Origin: Kuschelorhynchus macadamiae
Taxonomy: Eukaryota; Arthropoda; Insecta; Coleoptera; Curculionidae
NCBI GenBank assembly: GCA_030620095.1
Contig: JAUTXW010005188.1
Coordinates: 312,001-376,000 of the forward strand
Direction: 5' to 3'
Length of the DNA stretch: 64,000 nucleotides
The translations under genes were made by a program, and so were the position numbers. Positions 50,775 through 62,800 of this stretch are shown in pieces (the stretch's first letter is position 1; every line of letters begins with the position of its first letter). Below the pieces are notes generated by a model. The model saw only the letters and a program-made list of their open reading frames with translations. It had not been told where the DNA came from and made no database searches.

Positions 50775-51403
50775 CAATGGCGGCTGGTACATATGAGCTG
50801 CGGAGCTGCAGAACACACCTAATTTTGATAATTCGTTTTTTTTTTAATATTTGTATAAATTATAAATAATATTAGAGAATAAATCTCTAACATCCGTATA
50901 GATTTTTTCTCTAACGGCAACAAGAACACAACACGCCTGAAGATCTCCAGCATAGACTCGTGTTCCGACGGGCGCGGGACTGTGGGTGAACAGCAAACGA
51001 TTTTTGAAAATAACACGTCGGAATGGCCCAGCGCCACACGTGGCTTAATACGGCGGTATATGGATGATTTGCAGCTGCAAGATGGCAGGACACAAGGGTT
51101 GCTCTGTTTATTTCGAAAAACGCGCCCAGCCGCGTTTTGTTGAATCGTTCGTTCTATTTAGTTGCATAAATAGGAATTCAATAGAGTATTCAAAAAGGCA
51201 TAGTTTTAGTTCTTTAGAGTACAAAGACAATATTAAAATTAAAGACTTGGTCCACCATCACCCATATAAACACTGAAGTTGGTGGTTCAAGTAAAAATAA
51301 AAAGTATAAGCGCCAGTTTAATGATAAAGTTTATAGTAATAATATTTTTTGCTTGCGTATTTTTAATGCAAAATACCCTTGAATATTTCACGCGCCGCCA
51401 CTG
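50775..51403. mobile_element. Putative hAT-type MITE (629 bp)
   Basis: Left end CAATGGCGGCTGGTACATAT and right end, inverted, CAGTGGCGGCGCGTGAAATA share CARTGGCGGC, a typical hAT terminus. The interior holds a GC-rich patch (~50910-51150) that contrasts with its surroundings. A matching 8-bp target duplication is not evident (GACATAAT versus TGTCACGT), so it may be old or one end may be misassigned. No transposase. Confidence 0.6.
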
Positions 51404-52070
51404 TGTCACGTATACGAATATCTGGGGATGAAAATACCTGTTGAATTTTTAGGACTTTGCGGTTGGTGATAAATTTACTTCTGCCCATCTATACGTAACT
51501 CATAGGGTTTTGAGTATTTTATTATTATTTATCTAAAAACACGGATTTTTTATTAAGAGCTGTTATTCAATATCATACGGGGTGTAGAACAGGAGTCAAT
51601 AGAATACTTTTCCCAAATTCAATTTTTATTATCTTAATCATTTTGACTGAAACCCCGCGGTATATTTTCACAACATGATAAAGTATACCTAATTATCTAT
51701 CAAACTAGTAATTTGCGTTTTTTTTAGTAAGGGTAGGAGTAGTACTACCGTCTATTAAATTATGTTTATCATTATTACTAATAAGTACTCCCTGTATGTA
51801 ATGACTTAGTAGGTATAATAAATTTAATTATCTATTAAACTGTATTAGGTTTACTTATTTGAAGTAAGTAGTTATTATGTAGCTTTTGTAATTTTTTAGT
51901 AAATAGAGCTTTTTAGTACTAGATTTCACAATTTTTGTCTAGCCTTGATACCGCTGCATGAAATGATTCAAAATTTGATTATTTTTTGTAGTTTTAGTTT
52001 AGTTATAAGGCAGGTCGAAAACTAGAAATTTAATGCGTATGTAATACATTTGATAGTTTTACATTATATA
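51404..52070. other. AT-rich intergenic sequence
   Basis: No coding region or structured repeat recognised. Confidence 0.6.
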
Positions 52071-52949
52071 AATACAGGGCATTTTCATTATATGGGGTCT
52101 CCGACAAGTATAGGGAAGGACAAGATAACTCTAGTTGTTCATAGAAAAAAATCCTAAAGTGTCGGAGAGACAGGTACCCAGCGATTTACTTCTCTAACTT
52201 TTGAACTGACTTGTATAGTTTAATGAAATTTTAATGTTTTATGTAGGCTATTCGTTGGGCAAAAATGTTGACAGGTGTCATTTTACAGAGCTACAAACTA
52301 TTTTTTTTAAATACCTTGACCATTTCTTTACTCTACATTTGTTTCGATAAAATTAGCGTTATCGAATAAATCGGGTATTTGTATAACACGTTTAAGTATT
52401 GAGTTTCGAAATTTATTTAATAATCAAAACACAGTCACTAATAGAATAACATCATAACTAGACTTCGCATTAAAATGATAAAATTTGTCATTATGCACAA
52501 GCACCGAACCGTTGTGAGGAGGAAAGAAGAATTTATTCTGGTACTTAAACACAAGAATGTTAAAAATGTGAAAGCGTTGCTTCTCGTTTACTTGAGCAAG
52601 TTTTGGAAATGAGCGCTCTGTACCTCTAAACATTTTTTTATCCGACGGAAGTTTTCTCGTTTTACTTGAAACAACACTCCAAGATTGTAGGGGTGGAGTG
52701 TAACATTGTGTAGAGCACGATTCAGTGATAACAGGTCAACTAATTGGTCAATTGGTTGTTATTTTTTGCAATGGCAAAAAAGGTTATCGTACCAAAACTC
52801 ACTCAGCTTATTTTCTTCCAGTTTGCCCACTGACACTATAAACACAATATATACGAGGGAAACTTAGATATTGTTTCCGCCACTTTCCATCATCATGACT
52901 CAATTCCTATTCAGCTAAAAAACGATGTCTCACCAAACTTCAAGTCAAA

Positions 52950-53134
52950 ATAGTGAGCAAAAAAAGGTCCAAAATATTGCCCCTAATAATAAAATAGGCC
53001 TACCGCGATCTATCCACCGATCCCCAAAAGTATTTAAGTGCTGACGAACTAAATTACTAAAATATGGCGGTGCACCGTCGTGCATAAACCACTTCTGCTT
53101 TCCAAGGGCACATTTTCTAATAAACCGTATAAAG
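52950..53134 (-). pseudogene. Mariner-like transposase remnant, catalytic middle part
   Basis: Minus strand from ~53134: IRKCALGKQKWFMHDGAPPY, then FSNLVRQHLNTFGDRWIDRG and RPILLL, then homology fades. WFMHDGAPPYF is the block with the second catalytic Asp (kept), and HLNTFGDRWIDRGRP the following helix. The WPARSPD block and third Asp are not readable. It continues the fragment at 54550-55031 across the hAT insertion. No TIR-proximal C-terminus could be followed with confidence below ~52950. Confidence 0.72.
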
Positions 53135-54526
53135 CAGTGACGGCTCCTCAGGGGCGGCAGGGTTAGGAGCCGTCAGGGTTGCCAGAAAATATACAGGGAA
53201 AATTCTGTTTTAAAAATTAATATTTTAAAAAAATTATTTTGCAAACATCCCAAAAACGCACAAAATCAAAATGTAGTTTATTATTTTATGGGCACATAGC
53301 AAAATAGGTAGGTATCCCTATTATCGTTGCTTGACTAACATTCAATTAACGCCATTAACAGCAGTCCGCGGGCCACCGTCCACAGATGTTCTAATATATT
53401 TATTATTTTATAGACAGTGGCTCGGCCAGCCGATTCTATCGTCTTACATGCTAGACTTCACTTATTCACGCGGTACGTAGTACGTTCGCATACATCCTCA
53501 TGCTATAATCTCGGCTATAACGTTCGTCGTAGATTATCACCCAACACCAGCTCGTCTCGATGTGGCCGTATCCCCGGAATTTTTCCCAATTGAATAATAC
53601 CATTTTACAGGTATTAATTGCCATTATTATAAAATAATACTACTTATTTTTAAATTTATAAGTTATTTATATTAGTCATTACTAATGATGGTCAATATAT
53701 ATTATTAGTAATTTTCACTCCATGTTACATGTTTAAATGTAGTGACGAAATGTGAAGTGAATATTTTAAAATATAATTTGCAATTTGTTTTATAAGTCTG
53801 TCAGCCGCATGGTGTTTCTTGCTGGAGAATATACTTTTTTGGTTGTGTATGTAGCTTTCACTTTGGCATCTGTTTTAGTTTCCTCTTGAGGCAAGATACA
53901 TTAAAATATCAAAAAATTAAATTGACTGACTAGAGCGTTTTACTAACATTTTTTTCTTTATTTATTAAATTTATACTCTAGCCTAGATCTGCTATATATA
54001 GGTTGGCGCCTACCTAATTATCATTGAAGAAATAAACGGAAAAAAATAATTTGGAAAATAATTTGGATATTTGGACGCGGCACCAATTAACACCACATTG
54101 GCCACAAGGGCGATTTTAGGAAACCTTTCAGGGGGGGAGGGGCGAGTGTATTTAAAAAAAAGTTTGATAATATATTTTATTATAAATGATATGAGGACAA
54201 CATAAATACCTATATTTTTTATCAAACTTGTTGAATGAAAAAATTGCCTCTAGTAAATAGTTATAATGTCCAATTTTTTTCCGGCAGCAAATGTATTAAT
54301 TACATTGTTTATATTTCCATCAATACTCTATCTATGGATATGCAAGAGACCCAATCCAACAGGTCGCTCTTATGCTATAGTGTTTCCTAGCCAAGTTTTT
54401 TATCGTAATTTTCATGTAAAAATATGTAAATTACACATGATATTTGACCGGTCGAGGGGGAGGGTGTAATACCACCCTTTATTGAGCCTCTGCAGACCCT
54501 AAATTTTAGAGTACGAGCCTTCACTG
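53135..54526. mobile_element. hAT element (1392 bp) nested in the mariner-like transposon
   Basis: Ends CAGTGACGGCTCCTC on the left and, inverted, CAGTGAAGGCTCGTACTC on the right share CAGTGAxGGCTC, a standard hAT terminus. The flanks GTATAAAG (53127-53134) and GTATAAAC (54527-54534) are an 8-bp target duplication with one difference. The interior is AT-rich with GC-richer patches near both ends; no transposase was recognised, so it is probably non-autonomous. Confidence 0.85.
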
Positions 54527-54549
54527 GTATAAACGTTGTTTAAAGAATT

Positions 54550-55031
54550 ACAAATGCACGGCCCATTTAATCTTATTTTTATCTTCAAAAAAGAACTGCC
54601 CAATGAGATGATTCTCAATAATCCCCCGACAACACGTTAACTATAAACCTTTGTTAGTGCTTGATCTAGTATTGCATACGAATTTTCTTCATGCCAGATA
54701 TGCAAATTATGGAAGTTTATTACTCCGTCTCGGGTAAGAGTGGCTTTGTCCGTGAAAAAACAATACTAGTAAAATTTGGATTTTGCCTAAATCGTTGCAA
54801 AAAGTTGTGTAATTGACTCTTGTAAGATAATCAGCGAGAGACATGGCATGTACCTTTTGCACATGATAAGGATGTGACAGTGGTTTGCGAAAGATCTCGT
54901 GAACTAACCCACTTTGTGGCATGAACTTGGACCAACAACTTTCTTACACTATTAGAGGGATTTTCAGCAATCTCATCCAGAATTTCCTCCTTTCTTATTC
55001 TTGGAGGCTCTTCTCCACCACCATGCGGCAA
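54550..55031 (-). pseudogene. Mariner-like transposase remnant, N-terminal half
   Basis: Minus strand from ~55031: RIRKEEILDEIAENPSNSVR (second HTH), then HPYHVQKVHAMSLADYLTRV, then FFTDKATLTRDGVINFHNLH and IWHEENSYAI, where FTDEATFTRxG is the usual first-Asp block (the Asp is kept, the following Glu is Lys). It ends in RLNGPCICNSLNNVY near 54550. Several frameshifts (near 54905 and 54770). The first HTH is not readable. It is split from 52950-53134 by the hAT element. Confidence 0.75.
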
Positions 55032-55433
55032 ATAACTTCCTAAAGTGGATAGGAAAAAGTTTACCTGTTTCTCTTAAGCTACCTTTCAATATTTCTATAT
55101 TCTAAATAACATATTGTTAAAGAAATAAAAACCACTGGTGTTTTAGTATTATCAGTTATTATTTTAATAACGCTCATTTTATCGAGACAAATGTAGAGTA
55201 CTTTTTTTAAAGAGCAATGTCGAAAGTATTAAAAAATCAGTTTTTAGCTATGTAAAATGACACCTGTCAAAATTTTAGCCAACAAGTGTGTCAAATGTTC
55301 CTGACCACTGTTTGGGGATACCTATTTGGGGCCCGTATCTCCGTTAAGCGGCTCTTCAGGAATTTATTTTCTATGACATTAGGATTCTTTTGACCTCTAA
55401 CGCACCCGAGAGTATGCCGTGTAAGTATACTTG

Positions 55434-56805
<1,372 letters not shown>

Positions 56806-56824
56806 ACAATGTTTTTTTGTTTTT

Positions 56825-56982
56825 GTTTTTTGGAATTTCACTTTTTAATTTACTGAAACAATTATTAGCCAAATTGATGGCCTTATGGCTAACCTTTATG
56901 TCATGTTTTCTAAAAAGTTTTTGAAAGTTTTCAGAGAGGTTGGGAATGTACGGAAGAGTTAAAAAGTTATTGGCTTTATTCT
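56825..56982 (-). mobile_element. Penelope-like 3' coding piece, inverted
   Basis: On the minus strand this matches 59213-59365 of the full-length element (from CCAATAACTTTTTAACTCTTCC to GAAATTCCAAAAA), i.e. the region just before the GIY-YIG domain. It sits directly beside the inverted 5' copy, so in minus-strand order a 3' piece is followed by a 5' start, as in tandem or partly tandem PLE copies. Confidence 0.8.
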
Positions 56983-57050
56983 TTTGTCACCCGTACACGT
57001 ATACGTTTACTGTTTTGTATATGTAAATTATTTTGTTTAACCTGTACGTG
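56983..57050 (+). repeat. 68-bp direct repeat, upstream copy (PLE pseudo-LTR-like)
   Basis: Identical by eye to 59786-59853, from TTTGTCACCCGTACACGTAT to TTTAACCTGTACGTG. The pair brackets the Penelope-like body 57051-59785. PLEs are known to be flanked by pseudo-LTRs formed from partial tandem copies. Confidence 0.9.
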
Positions 57051-59785
57051 TTCAAATGTAGTGACGATTTTGTTCAATTTTTTCTCTATATGTTATGTGT
57101 CATATTGTAATGTTTGACTATTTGTCTATGGTAAGTTATGACTGTTTGTTTCTATTTTTTTTTATATTATTATATGTAATTTTAGCTTAACGCGGTTGAA
57201 AAAGGCCGTACCCACGACCGAAACGTCCTGCAGACAATATAAAGTCTATGTAATAAACTCGTAATTGTCTATTTGAACCATATTCCCAAGAAAATAACCC
57301 TACAATATGTATATAAACACACTGGTTCAAGAATTCTGTGTTTTTGGTAACAATATATAGCATGGGTGAAATAATGCTTAACTACAACAACATTATTAGC
57401 AACTATGGAGAAGAAGTCGTTTCTGAAATGAAAAAATACTCCAGCAATAACATTAAACTTACAAATCAAAAAAACCGTAGAAACTTTCTTTTAAGATAAA
57501 AATCAGAATATATTATACCACATTTTTTACTTAAAAATACCAGTAATTTAATTTTTGAATCTGTAAACCAGGAACAAAAATTCAAACGTATTTTAAAGAA
57601 ATTTTATCTCGATACATTGAACATGTTGGTTAGTGACACTATAAAATTAAAGAGGTAGAAAGCAATTTAAGAATGATTATTGATAAATTTAATGGTCTTT
57701 TGCCTGAAGAGTTGACTCAATTATTTGTAAGCAAAGAACAGAAAAAATATGAGATATGTTTTTTAAATGCCAAACGTAATAATTAAAAAAAAATAAATTC
57801 ACTTATTTCGGAACAAAAAAATTACAATCAGAATATTTCCCAATCAAATGAAAAATTGGATCGAAAACTTAACCAATGTCGAACTTCCTAGTTATGTCTC
57901 AGATATCCTTAGTCTAGGTCCAAAATTACCTGATATAATAGCCAATATAGAGATAGGTATTAGCAATAAAAATTCCGACACGAAAGATCAAATAAGAGCC
58001 TCGTGTTGCAATATTTTGACTAATTTTAAACAGAAAAAAACAAGGGTTTCCTATACAAACACAAATACAAAATTTAATTTAAAATCCAAATTACGAAAGA
58101 ACAAACAATTTTTAAAAGAACATCCAGAAAAAAATTCTTCAACCAGATAAATCTAGCAAAACTGTCATTATTAATGAAGCGGACTATGACAGTAAAATGA
58201 ATACACTCCTTAATTATAATAATACTTACAAAATACTAGCCTCAGACCCTACCAATGTATACCAAAAAAATAATAATCAACTAATAAAAATATGGGAAAA
58301 CAAAAACTTTATATCTCCAAACACGGCCAAAATCTTATTAATTCAAAATTCTCTTCCACCTCGAATTTATGGTCTTCCCAAGTTACATAAACCTGGTATA
58401 CCGTTAAGACCGAAGTTTTTAAAAAATATTCTATCAAATGTTGCACACAAAAACGAGTATTATATAAAAGACTCGTGGAGTTTTAAAGAAAAAATCAGTA
58501 ACATTCATATCCCGGAAAATCATAGATTAATTTCACTAGATGTTGCGTCACTCTATACAAACATTCCAATTAATGTCGCTTTAAATGTAATCACAAAAAA
58601 ATGAGAAAAAGTAAAAAAATATACCGATATTCGGATTTCTTAGAAGCTGTTGAACTAACTGTTACATCAACTTATTTTAAATATAAAGACTTATTACAAA
58701 CAGATTGATGGTTGCGCAATGGGTACCTCGATTTCTAGCATAATAGCCCAGCTTGTACTGGAAGATCTAGAATGCAGCATCATCATCACAAAATCGTGAA
58801 AATACGTATTGGAAAAATTTAACAACTACCACGAAAAGCTAAAATTTACCATAGAAATCGAAACTATCAATAAAATTCATTTCCTGGACATGACCTTGTA
58901 CAATTGCAGGAACACAATAAAGACTGAGTGGTACACAAAACCAACATGGTCGGGACGGTACTTAAATTATAATTCACAGCATCATATTTCCCAAAAAAAA
59001 GCTGTCATAATTGGACTTGCTGATCGAGCCATTAAATTGAGTAGCCCCGAATACCGGGAATCTTCCATAAAAAAAGCTAAGCAAGTACTCCAACTTAACT
59101 CCTATCCCTTTAAAATGATAAACCCGATTTTTATAAATAGAATGGAAAACTTTAAGAAATCCAGTGAAACCATTTTTAAAAATGCTCTTAAACAAAATGA
59201 CAAAAGGAATAAAGCCAATAACTTTTTAACTCTTCCGTACATTCCCAACCTCTCTGAAAACTTTCAAAAACTTTTTAGAAAATGACATAAAGGTTAGCCA
59301 TAAGGCCATCAATTTGGTTAATAATTGTTTCAGTAAATTAAAAAGTGAAATTCCAAAAATCAAAAAAACACGTAGTCTATTAAGTACCCTACAAAGAATG
59401 CCCTTCTGTATACGTAGGACAAACAAGCCAGTATCTACATAATAGACTAAATGGGCACAAATATGATCATAAAAATACCACCGCCCTAAAAAAACACGAA
59501 AATGAGACAAATCATACTTTCGATTTCAATAATACCTAAATTTTAAAAACAGAACATCACATTAAGAAACGTGAATTTTTTGAGATGATTTACATAAAGA
59601 AAAATCCAAACGCAATAAATAATAAGTCCGAAATAGCTCATTTAAATAAAATATATCATAATATTCTAATGTGACATATATAGTCAAATTGTGCCTAGCC
59701 ATAAATGACCAACAAAAAAAACAAATTCTTAAGATAAATATTTGCCGTGGAAAGAAGGAACAACTTTTAATTTGTTTAAGTACTC
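57051..59785 (+). pseudogene. Penelope-like retroelement: RT plus GIY-YIG endonuclease, inactive
   Basis: Leader to ~57360, then N-terminal coding in several frames, NWIENLTNVELPSYVSDILS (57854) and NTLLNYNNTYKILASDPTNV (58200). RT blocks follow: PPRIYGLPKLHKPGIPLRP (~58345), LISLDVASLYTNIPIN with the first catalytic Asp (~58530), a frameshift at 58604, then GCAMGTSISSIIAQLVLEDL (~58715). The polymerase YVDD box is absent: the sequence jumps from LEDLECS to EKFNNYHEKLKFTIEIETIN (58812), consistent with a deletion. HFLDMTLYN and WYTKPTWSGRYLNYNS follow. After a frameshift near 59285 the GIY-YIG domain reads CPSVYVGQTSQYLHNRLNGH (~59400) and ends NAINNKSEIAHLNKIYHNIL at ~59674. The YVDD loss and at least three frame breaks make it inactive. 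Confidence 0.9.
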
Positions 59786-59853
59786 TTTGTCACCCGTACA
59801 CGTATACGTTTACTGTTTTGTATATGTAAATTATTTTGTTTAACCTGTACGTG
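59786..59853 (+). repeat. 68-bp direct repeat, downstream copy
   Basis: Identical by eye to 56983-57050. It follows the element's 3' UTR and marks the probable 3' end of the Penelope-like unit. Confidence 0.9.
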
Positions 59854-62800
59854 TGATAACTTTAACACGAGTAATGTACACTATTTTTCCTATGACCACT
59901 CAAAATTGTCAGTAGAATTATTATATTTTATATATTTCAACACTAGTGTTGCAAAAATTGTCACCCGTTACGTCAGCTGTGACATTGACACAAGATTGTC
60001 GTGTTCAAAAGTTTATTTTTCAGCACGTTTTGAAAAATTTTTTCAACAGTCGTGTGGCATATGGCACTTTCTAGCCTAGTTAAGTGTGTGATTTTTCAAT
60101 GTCATAAGTGCTAGTAGGAAAATATATTTTTCCTGCTGTTAAAATATACTGCATTTAAAATAACGATAGAATTTGAGAAAAGTATGCCACTAGTTTCTGT
60201 ACATCCTGCATGAAATTAAATTACACAAGATCTCAAAACTGATAGCTCAAAGTACCCTTATCTGCATTTTAATATTCTGCTGATTGGGTTGATGATTTTC
60301 ACTATCGTTCATTCTGAAAACAATCAATATCTTAAAAATATTAAGATTGGATTTCAAAACTCAACAACCTATAGGTAATCCTTAATACGTTTGGCTTAAC
60401 TTTTAATGAATAATCCAAATACACAATAAAATATAGGGTATTTCATTTTGAAAATTGTAACTTTTGTAGCCACGTTTTACATTTTTCTTGGGTCAAAATA
60501 TGTAGGAAGATATAGCAAATACTCATATTTGTTAAGTGCGACCGACCTTGTTTTTGAATTTAATTATGTCCTACGATCAATTTCTGCGCTGCCTCGTGAG
60601 ATTGGTTTGAACCCGATTTTAATACAACCAAAAGTAGAACGTTGATGAAAAAATTTTGGTGTTGATAATACACTGTTGTGGTTCATGTCAGTCAAGTGGC
60701 TAAACATTTGGATTTAGTTCAGAAACCCACATGGTGGTGCCAGATTCTATATCTAGTACGCAAAAAAGGTATTTTTTTCTGACGTTCGGCTTTTGATTGT
60801 TTCTAGTCTGTTTCCAAACGTAGCCTACTCGATGAGAATGGCATTAGTGATCAAGAATTTGTTCGTAGGACCGTCGCTCGCACTATAAGTTTTTTTGTTT
60901 CCTTTAGACCGAAAGACCCTGAAAATGTTTTAACCTTTTTGTTAGATTGTATTCTTTGTTACCTACTGAAAGAAGACTACTGTAGTTTCGTCGAAGCTAA
61001 TGTTGGTTAGCTTTTGGAGTTACTCCAAGAACTCACAACGTGACCTCTACATCTGGTACGCCAAACGTTCCCGGCCAGAAATTTGCCGTTTGCTACGTTG
61101 GTTGTTGGATATTTAGTCGTGACCACTTCTATCGGATTAGTCGAAACCTTTATTGAAGTGTTTGGAACTGATCCACTCGATCTTAGGATAATTCTATTAA
61201 GTCTGGGGAATGGACAAAAGTTGTAAGTTACAATACAAAAGTCAGAATATTTTCACTAATAGATTATTTGCACTAATAACATTACTGCGGTTTTTTAAGG
61301 TCCTCCGTGGTTGGGACCGCAGGGAGGAATGAAAATCCAGTTAATAGAATTTTTTTAATAGGTAATCCGATACATCAGGTCATTGACTTTATAAAGTCGA
61401 TGAACAGGATCAGTTCAGGAATATTAGTGCAGATTTTTTTAAAATCGCTGGATGCACCTGCGAAATTAGGGAATAGGATTTAAGAATTCCAAAATATTCT
61501 GTTTTAACTGATTCAAAGGTTTTTATTTCTTAATCGTCAAGATCAGTTCCTATTTTAATGATTTTTTTTAATCTTTATTTTTGTATATTATTTAAAAATC
61601 AGAAACACTTTGGTGGAAGCATATAAATATTTATATTGTTTAAACAGTAATCTTGTTACATACAGGGTGATTCAGAAACAAGTACTAAAAATTCAGTATG
61701 TGATTCTTTGAATAATTTTAAGTATAAAAGTTCAAATGTACTTTTGTCCAAAAACGCATGTTTTTCAAGATACAGGGTCGCAAAGTTTTATTTTTTAGTT
61801 GGTTTTTTTAATTTATTGTCTGCATTTTTTAAAGATAAATTAATGAAAATTGGTACACTTATTACCTTTTGTAAGATCTCTACAATAGTGTGATTGGAAT
61901 TTGGATCAATATATAGGATGAGTTTTTTCATGGGGTCACGACTAGTGATACTGCCGAGACGAGAGTGGTCTTCTCTCGCCGAGAATTTCTCATTTCTCTC
62001 GAGTTCTCTCGTGTCTCTCGAACATACAAAATCTTTATTTTTTTATATTTATAATGTTAAATAAGACAAACTATTGCAAAACAAAAAAAACCGAATGCTT
62101 TTGTAAACTAATCCCAAAAATTTCAATGTTTTGTATTTTTCTTAAAACACAACTTCTTTTAATCTGTAATTAGAAAATGACAACGGCGTTTCTTGTCAAC
62201 AACTTTTTTTGCAAATTCTGTTTTTATTATGTGAGATCTATTTAAAAATATTTTCGAAATCAAGTTTAATTTTAGATCTGATATTTATCTGGTTAAACGT
62301 TACTTTTGATATTTTACTATACAGGATGGATATGATAAAATTAAGCCAAAACTTTATAGATTTTTAGTATATATTACTATAGACACCCTGGCAAAGTACA
62401 ACATTTTAAATATAAGATTATAATAAATATAAGATTAAATAGATCTCGGTAATAAAATCAAAATTTTCAAAAAAGAGGTAAAATGCTTCATTTCTGTTAA
62501 AGACTGTTTCCCTTTTAGCTACGTAAAAGTGGTATCTAGTTCTACCAAATAATAAAAGCAAATTTTATTGTTTTCCAATTTTCACAAAAACACATGATCA
62601 TTAATTTTGTTTTAAGTGCAGGCATTTTCACACACCCTGTATATTGAGATTTGGTCACCCCATTGGCTTTAATCCCTATCAAGCCAATGGTCAATTTAAA
62701 GCCTCTGTAGATGATTCTCATAAAAAACATTTTTATTCCCGTATAGCATATTAAAATATATTTTGTTTTAAGAAAGCTACAACATAAAGTTTTGGGTTTG

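Larger units (their letters stand above)
52075..55390 (-). mobile_element. Mariner-like (DUF4817-type) transposon with ~270-bp inverted ends, interrupted by a hAT element
   Basis: Segments at ~52135-52365 and ~55165-55380 are inverted copies: TTGACAGGTGTCATTTTACA, CTCTACATTTGT and CGATAAAAT.AGCGTTAT occur in both in opposite orientation. The left end starts at TACAGGGCATTTTC; the right outer end is not matched, so it is probably truncated beside the TA array. Between them lies a degraded transposase on the minus strand, split by the hAT insertion at 53135-54526. Removing that insertion leaves an element of ~1.9 kb. Confidence 0.75.

Noticed and set aside
52424..52633. Minus-strand 69-codon open frame near the end of the second mariner-like element
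   Set aside because: It lies where the transposase C-terminus would be, but no conserved block could be matched, so no call was made.
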